This document shows positions 60,985 to 64,000 of a stretch of DNA of 64,000 bases, one piece after another. The stretch is taken from positions 1-64,000 of the forward strand of contig DXHL01000028.1 in NCBI GenBank assembly GCA_019113395.1, written 5' to 3'. Source of the DNA: Candidatus Rikenella faecigallinarum. GTDB lineage: Bacteria; Bacteroidota; Bacteroidia; Bacteroidales; Rikenellaceae. How positions within the stretch are numbered: position 1 is the first letter of the stretch; every line of letters begins with the position of its first letter. Position numbers and translations under genes: made by a program. The notes below the pieces were generated by a model, which did no database searches, was not told the DNA's origin, and saw only the letters and a program-made list of their open reading frames with translations.

Positions 60985-62049
60985 ATGATGAAGACAATAG
61001 ACAGATGGTGGATTCCTCTGGCCGCTCTCGTGCTGAGCGGTTGCTCCGGCGAACGGTCCGAGTCTCCGTATGTGCCGAGCGTTTGCCTGACGCAGCCTGT
61101 GGCGCTGGGGGATGAAACGACTCGTACCTATTCAGGTGTGGTCAGCGCCGCCCACGAAGTGAATCTGGGTTTCAAGACCGCCGGCCAGTTGGCGCGTATC
61201 CATGTCACAGAGGGTGACTACGTCCGCCGGGGACAGCTGCTGGCCGAACTGGACGATGCCGATTACCGGCTGGCTGTCGAAGCCTTGCAAATACAGTATG
61301 ACCAGCTTCAGGATGAGGTGGAGCGCACGAAGCGCCTTTTTGAGCAACGGAGCGTCTCGGCCAACGACTATGAAAAGGCACAGGCCGGGCTGCGGCAGTT
61401 GGGGGTGCAGTTGCAGGTCAATCGCAACAAACTCGACTATACGAAACTCTATGCCCCGACCGACGGCTATGTGCAGCAGGTCAATTTTTCGCCGGCCGAG
61501 ATGGTAAACACCGGGACCGCGCTTCTTTCGCTGCTCGATGTTTCGAGGATGGAGGTCGAGGTCGATATCCCGGCAGGCGAATACCTGCAGCGTGACCGTT
61601 TCACCCATTTTACCTGTCGGGCCGCAGGCGTCGAGGGCGAGGTGCCGATGCGCCTTTCGGGTATCCTGCCCAAGGCTGACGGCAACCAACTCTACCACCT
61701 GACCCTTGCTTTTGCGGCCCAACTCGACCGCCAGCTGACAGCCGGGATGAACGTGGAGGTGCGGATTACCTCGACCGACACGGTGAGCCGCCGAAGGCTG
61801 GCCATTCCGCTCAAAGCCCTCTTTCTCGCGGGCGACGTCCCCTGCGTGTGGGTCTTGGGTGCCGACTCGACGGTTCATCGTCGGGCTGTCGTGCTCGACA
61901 ACACTGATGCCCGGGGACGGGCGGTGGTCATCGACGGGTTGAACGCAGAGGAACAGATTGTGCGGGCCGGAGTCTCGGCCCTCGATGAGGGAATGAAGGT
62001 GCGCGTAGTGGCTGAACCCAGTCAAACCAATGTGGGAGGATTGCTGTGA
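60985..62049 (+). CDS. RND efflux periplasmic adaptor (membrane fusion protein)
   Basis: A protein of 354 residues. The lipoprotein signal ends in VLSGC. The layout is that of AcrA/MexA: a beta-barrel start (TRTYSGVVSAAHEVNLGFKT), lipoyl half (GQLARIHVTEGDYVRRGQLL), a short helical hairpin (about 95-140, YDQLQDEVERTKRLFEQRSV), second lipoyl half (TKLYAPTDGYVQQVNFSPAE) and barrel/MP domains. It links the inner-membrane RND pump to an outer-membrane channel. The stop overlaps the start of the pump gene (TGATG). Confidence 0.93.
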   Translation: MMKTIDRWWIPLAALVLSGCSGERSESPYVPSVCLTQPVALGDETTRTYSGVVSAAHEVNLGFKTAGQLARIHVTEGDYVRRGQLLAELDDADYRLAVEALQIQYDQLQDEVERTKRLFEQRSVSANDYEKAQAGLRQLGVQLQVNRNKLDYTKLYAPTDGYVQQVNFSPAEMVNTGTALLSLLDVSRMEVEVDIPAGEYLQRDRFTHFTCRAAGVEGEVPMRLSGILPKADGNQLYHLTLAFAAQLDRQLTAGMNVEVRITSTDTVSRRRLAIPLKALFLAGDVPCVWVLGADSTVHRRAVVLDNTDARGRAVVIDGLNAEEQIVRAGVSALDEGMKVRVVAEPSQTNVGGLL

Positions 62050-64000
62050 TGAAAATGAAGGTGACCGAATTTTTCATGCGGCGACCGGTGCTTTTCTGGT
62101 CGATGATGGGGGCTATCCTGATAGCAGGTGTGCTGTCGTTCCTCTACATGCCCAAACTGGAGGACCCGGCCGTCTCGGTCAAACAGGCCATGGTCGTAGT
62201 ACCCTACCCCGGAGCCAGCGCCCACGAGGTGGAATTGAAAGTGGCCCAGCTGATGGAGGATGAACTGCGGGCCCTGCCCAATGTCAAGAAGGTCAGGAGC
62301 GAGTGCAGTAACGGTGCGGCCATGCTGACCGTGGAGTTTCAGATGACGGTACTGAATCGCGACCTGGAGCAGCACTTCGACTTGCTGCGGCGAAAGGTCA
62401 ATGATGTGGCGTCACGGTTGCCTCAGGGGTGTTATACGCCGGTGGTGATTGACGACATGATGGATGTCTATGGCATCTTCTACGCCTTGACGGCCGACGG
62501 GTATGACTATCCCGAAATGTACCGTTATGCCAAGTACCTGCGTCGCGAACTGCTCGACGTGAAGGGCGTGAAGCGCATTCTTATCGCCGGGAACCGCGAT
62601 GAGGTGATAAACATTATCCTCTCGAAAGAGCAGATTGCCCGCAACGGCGTGATACCGACCCAGATTACCATGGCCCTGCAGCAGGCCGGCAAAACGGTCG
62701 ATGCGGGGAAATATCCGAGTGACGGGGAGCGTATTGCCATCTATGTCGATTCGGCGATTGACGACCCCGAGGAGATACGCAACCTGGAGTTCCGTACCCT
62801 GAACGGTCGGCAGCTGCGCATTGGGGATGTGGCCCGGGTCGAACGAGGCTTCGCGACACCGCAGCGTAACGGTTTCTTTGTCGATGGCCGTCCGGCCCTG
62901 GCACTCTGCATCGCCATGGAGTCTTCGGCCATCGTGCCCGACGTGGGGAAGGCGGTCGATGCCCGGCTGGCCGAAGCGATGCAACAGCTCCCGGCAGGGT
63001 TCCGCATGGAGAAGATTTTTTTTCAACCCGACAAGGTCGAGGGGGCCATCTCGTCGTTCATGTGGAACCTCCTGGAGTCGGTTCTTATCGTCATTCTGGT
63101 GCTCGTCTTCACGATGGGATTCCGAAGCGGCTTGATTATCGGCTTTGGCCTCGTGCTGACGGTGGCCGTCTCGTTCCCCATTCTGCTGGTGTGCGGCACC
63201 ACGCTCCAACGTATCTCGCTCGGCGCCTTTATCGTGGCCATGGGGATGCTGGTCGATAACGCCGTGGTGATTATGGACGGTATCCTCATCGACAAAAAAC
63301 GGGGACTCACTCCGAAAACCTATCTCTATCGCATCGGTCGGAATACGGCACTGCCGCTTCTGGGAGCTACCGTGATTGCCGCTTCGACCTTCCTCGGTAT
63401 ATATCTCTCGCCCGACTCGGCGGGAGAATACGCCGGCGACCTCTTTTTGGTGTTGTGTGTCAGCCTGCTGGCCAGCTGGGTCCTGGCACTCGTGCAGGTG
63501 CCCGTCTGCGCCAAATCATGGCTGCCGAGCCGTGAAAAAATGCGAGACGACAAACCGACCGTCATGAACTCTGCGGTGCACCGTTTTGTCCGCCGTGCCA
63601 TCGCTTTCCTCATTGGGCACAAGCGGGCGACGATTGTGGTCGCTTTCGGCGTGCTCGCACTCTCCTTCTTCGGGCTGACACGGGTCAAAAACCTCTTTTT
63701 CCCCGACTTCGATTACAAACAGTTCGTTGTCGAGTGTTTCTTCCCCGCGGCCACGGATGCCGACCGGGTGAGGGACCGAATGCTCGCCATGAGCGACAGC
63801 ATACGGCAAAATCCCGCTGTCGAACGGGTCGCCGTCAGCCAGGGCAGTGCACCGGCTCACTATTGCCTGGTACGCCCGATGACCGCCGGAGGGGACTGCT
63901 ACGGAGAACTGATTGTAGACTGTCCCGATTACCAAACCGTGCTCGAGGTGATTCCCTCCATCCGCCGACAACTGCGTGAAAACTTCCCCGAGGCATACAT
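62049..64000 (+). CDS. RND efflux pump inner-membrane protein, partial (runs off right edge)
   Basis: 650 codons are visible, about two thirds of an RND pump (usually about 1020-1050 residues). It begins MKMKVTEFFMRRPVLFWSMM with the first membrane helix. The porter domain follows (EDPAVSVKQAMVVVPYPGAS), then helices with the proton-relay segment FIVAMGMLVDNAVVIMDG, which carries one clear aspartate where AcrB has Asp407-Asp408. The second half starts near IGHKRATIVVAFGVLALSFF. It uses the proton gradient to expel drugs, bile salts or similar compounds. It is translationally coupled to the adaptor. Confidence 0.94.
   Translation, partial: MKMKVTEFFMRRPVLFWSMMGAILIAGVLSFLYMPKLEDPAVSVKQAMVVVPYPGASAHEVELKVAQLMEDELRALPNVKKVRSECSNGAAMLTVEFQMTVLNRDLEQHFDLLRRKVNDVASRLPQGCYTPVVIDDMMDVYGIFYALTADGYDYPEMYRYAKYLRRELLDVKGVKRILIAGNRDEVINIILSKEQIARNGVIPTQITMALQQAGKTVDAGKYPSDGERIAIYVDSAIDDPEEIRNLEFRTLNGRQLRIGDVARVERGFATPQRNGFFVDGRPALALCIAMESSAIVPDVGKAVDARLAEAMQQLPAGFRMEKIFFQPDKVEGAISSFMWNLLESVLIVILVLVFTMGFRSGLIIGFGLVLTVAVSFPILLVCGTTLQRISLGAFIVAMGMLVDNAVVIMDGILIDKKRGLTPKTYLYRIGRNTALPLLGATVIAASTFLGIYLSPDSAGEYAGDLFLVLCVSLLASWVLALVQVPVCAKSWLPSREKMRDDKPTVMNSAVHRFVRRAIAFLIGHKRATIVVAFGVLALSFFGLTRVKNLFFPDFDYKQFVVECFFPAATDADRVRDRMLAMSDSIRQNPAVERVAVSQGSAPAHYCLVRPMTAGGDCYGELIVDCPDYQTVLEVIPSIRRQLRENFPEAY

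Noticed and set aside
1..64000. CRISPR array, prophage or secretion system
   Set aside because: No regularly spaced repeats, Cas proteins, phage structural genes or secretion ATPases were seen; the integrase fragment is the only mobile-element gene.

Overview
The window looks like chromosomal DNA of a GC-rich Bacteroidales bacterium, most likely a gut Rikenellaceae/Alistipes-type organism (inference). The reasons are: many promoters with the Bacteroidetes -7 box TAnnTTTG; gene families typical of the phylum (TonB receptor with DUF4876 and DUF6850, DUF4857, PepSY proteins, BtuG next to BtuB, a tRNA-Glu/rpsT pair); several secreted glycosidases suited to host glycans; and tRNA genes without an encoded CCA. 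No rRNA, CRISPR array, plasmid function or phage structural gene was seen.

Layout. 1-769 is the N-terminal part of a tyrosine recombinase that runs off the left edge, so a mobile element probably ends here. 1058-16254 is mostly housekeeping: an outer-membrane-type protein, an MscS channel, a ModF-like double ATPase, tRNA-Val, a large AsmA-like protein, a sensor kinase followed by recO, a secreted GH84 hexosaminidase, CvpA and MetG. 16401-20605 is a five-gene operon read leftward (lipoprotein, PepSY-TM protein, ABC ATPase, permease, DUF4857). Opposite it, 20867-28940 carries a DUF4932-like metalloprotease and the TonB receptor/DUF4876/DUF6850 set. 29013-34514 is a glycan locus: GH2 and GH29 enzymes with a divergent AraC regulator. 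34623-39893 holds a PepSY-like protein and three tandem units of an unrecognised family of about 490 residues, one of them broken by two indels. 40099-43983 has a NarL-type regulator with an AspT/YidE-type transporter, tRNA-Arg and a LysO-like exporter. 43999-50358 is a deacylation/hexosaminidase locus: a GH20 enzyme, a protein with three hydrolase domains, and a protein with two SGNH domains. 50511-54079 is a vitamin B12 uptake operon (BtuG, BtuB) behind a cobalamin riboswitch. 54133-57420 is a two-component system with a divergent ABC-2 permease. 57556-59597 has argH, tRNA-Glu, rpsT and tRNA-Leu. The right end has an AraC regulator divergent from an RND efflux pump that runs off the edge.

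How the genes work together. GH84, GH20, GH2, GH29 and the multi-domain esterases would remove GlcNAc/GalNAc, galactose-like sugars, fucose and acyl groups from mucin-type glycans. BtuG and BtuB would capture cobalamin in competition with host and microbes. The most unusual material is: a structured repeat found in two long non-coding gaps (26870-26937 and 42547-42615); the 490-residue paralogue array with its frameshifts and near-identical DNA tracts; the three-domain SGNH/alpha-beta/SGNH hydrolase; a repeated pattern of two adjacent strong hairpins at gene ends; and a tandem palindromic operator-like site at 20719-20759. All reading was by eye; no similarity search or folding program was run.
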